Positions 15,457 through 15,833 of a stretch of 15,833 nucleotides of DNA are shown piece after piece. The DNA is from Kiritimatiellia bacterium (GTDB taxonomy: Bacteria > Verrucomicrobiota > Kiritimatiellia > RFP12 > DVOR01). The position numbers and the translations under genes were made by a program. A model generated the notes under the pieces. That model saw only the letters and a program-made list of their open reading frames with translations. It was not told where the DNA came from and made no database searches. Position 1 is the first letter of the stretch; each line of letters opens with the position of its first letter. The DNA is taken from positions 1-15,833 of the forward strand of contig JAFTHG010000009.1 in NCBI GenBank assembly GCA_017457555.1. The letters are read 5' to 3'.

Positions 15457-15833
15457 ATGGAACGTGCCCTTTTACATATCGACATGGATGCTTTTTATGC
15501 ATCTGTTGAGCAACGTGACCACCCGGAGTGGCGCGGTAAGCCGGTGATTGTCGGCTCGCCTGCGAACCAACGGGGCGTGGTTTCAACGTGCTCGTATGAG
15601 GCGCGTCGCTATGGGGTTCACTCTGCGATGCCGATGAAACAGGCTGTGGAGTGCTGTCCAGATGCGATCTTTGTCAAACCCCGCATGGCGCACTATGCCG
15701 CTGTCAGCCGCTCCATCTTTGAGATATTTGAATCTATCACGCCGTTGGTAGAGGGGCTCAGTGTTGACGAAGCCTTCTTGGATGTGAGTGGGGTGCGGCG
15801 GTTGTGGGGGACTCCTCGGGAGATTGCTCAAAC
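15457..15833 (+). CDS. dinB: DNA polymerase IV (Y family), 5' part, runs off the window
   Basis: The first 125 residues of a translesion polymerase are visible. The frame is open to the window edge. Key residues are present: D9 and D11 in HIDMDAFYASVEQRD, with Y14 at the ribonucleotide steric-gate position, then the catalytic D104-E105 in GLSVDEAFLDVSG. STCSYEARRYGVHSAMPM (43-60) is the typical finger segment. No Shine-Dalgarno sequence precedes ATG 15457. The upstream bases contain only the extended -10 box, in line with leaderless translation. It is divergent from glnN. Pol IV bypasses damaged bases at stalled forks. About two thirds of the protein lies outside the window. Confidence 0.95.
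   Translation, partial: MERALLHIDMDAFYASVEQRDHPEWRGKPVIVGSPANQRGVVSTCSYEARRYGVHSAMPMKQAVECCPDAIFVKPRMAHYAAVSRSIFEIFESITPLVEGLSVDEAFLDVSGVRRLWGTPREIAQ

Noticed and set aside
1..15833. CRISPR array, insertion sequence, integrase or transposase
   Set aside because: No regularly spaced repeats, terminal inverted repeats or recombinase motifs were found in any frame.

Overview
The window joins a compact, AT-richer accessory locus (about 189-8369) to an ordinary housekeeping block (about 8521-15833). The housekeeping genes are a single-chain glycyl-tRNA synthetase, a bacterial leucyl-tRNA synthetase, a type III glutamine synthetase on the opposite strand, and the 5' part of a Y-family DNA polymerase IV. 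Shine-Dalgarno (SD) sites, TATAAT-type promoters and intrinsic terminators show a bacterium. Type III glutamine synthetase, a one-subunit GlyRS and moderate GC fit the PVC group (Verrucomicrobia, Kiritimatiellae or Lentisphaeria) or a similar phylum. That placement is inference from protein flavour only.

Layout. 1-540 has no confident gene. It holds the left copy of a roughly 95-bp direct repeat (91-185), a candidate promoter (213-241), and a leader of about 290 nt with three predicted hairpins, the last followed by five T's. 541-8353 is a same-strand run of four genes with short gaps (44, 11 and 15 bp), so probably one operon. The genes are: a PLD-nuclease/SNF2-helicase fusion; an Eco57I-like adenine DNA methyltransferase split by one in-frame amber codon (4686-4688); a 210-aa protein with a coiled coil and a compact C-terminal domain; and a 168-aa DprA/SMF-like nucleotide-binding-fold protein. 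8354-8592 holds the right copy of the direct repeat (8377-8471) and the glyS promoter. From 8593 on come glyS, leuS, two terminators, convergent glnN, a divergent promoter region, and dinB, which runs off the end.

Function. The four accessory genes look like an anti-phage or restriction-like defence locus. The methyltransferase would mark self DNA, the ATP-dependent SNF2 motor with its PLD nuclease would attack unmarked DNA, and the two small proteins would be accessory or sensing subunits. The combination recalls DISARM (SNF2 helicase, adenine methylase, PLD protein), but DrmA and DrmB are absent and PLD and SNF2 are fused. I cannot match it to a named system.

Oddities. The methyltransferase amber codon leaves both halves in the same reading frame. 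TAG is used as a stop by none of the other genes whose ends are visible. The flanking repeats, read on the minus strand, encode two related short peptides with a Lys/Arg-conserving substitution pattern. dinB has a -10 box so close to its ATG that its mRNA is probably leaderless.
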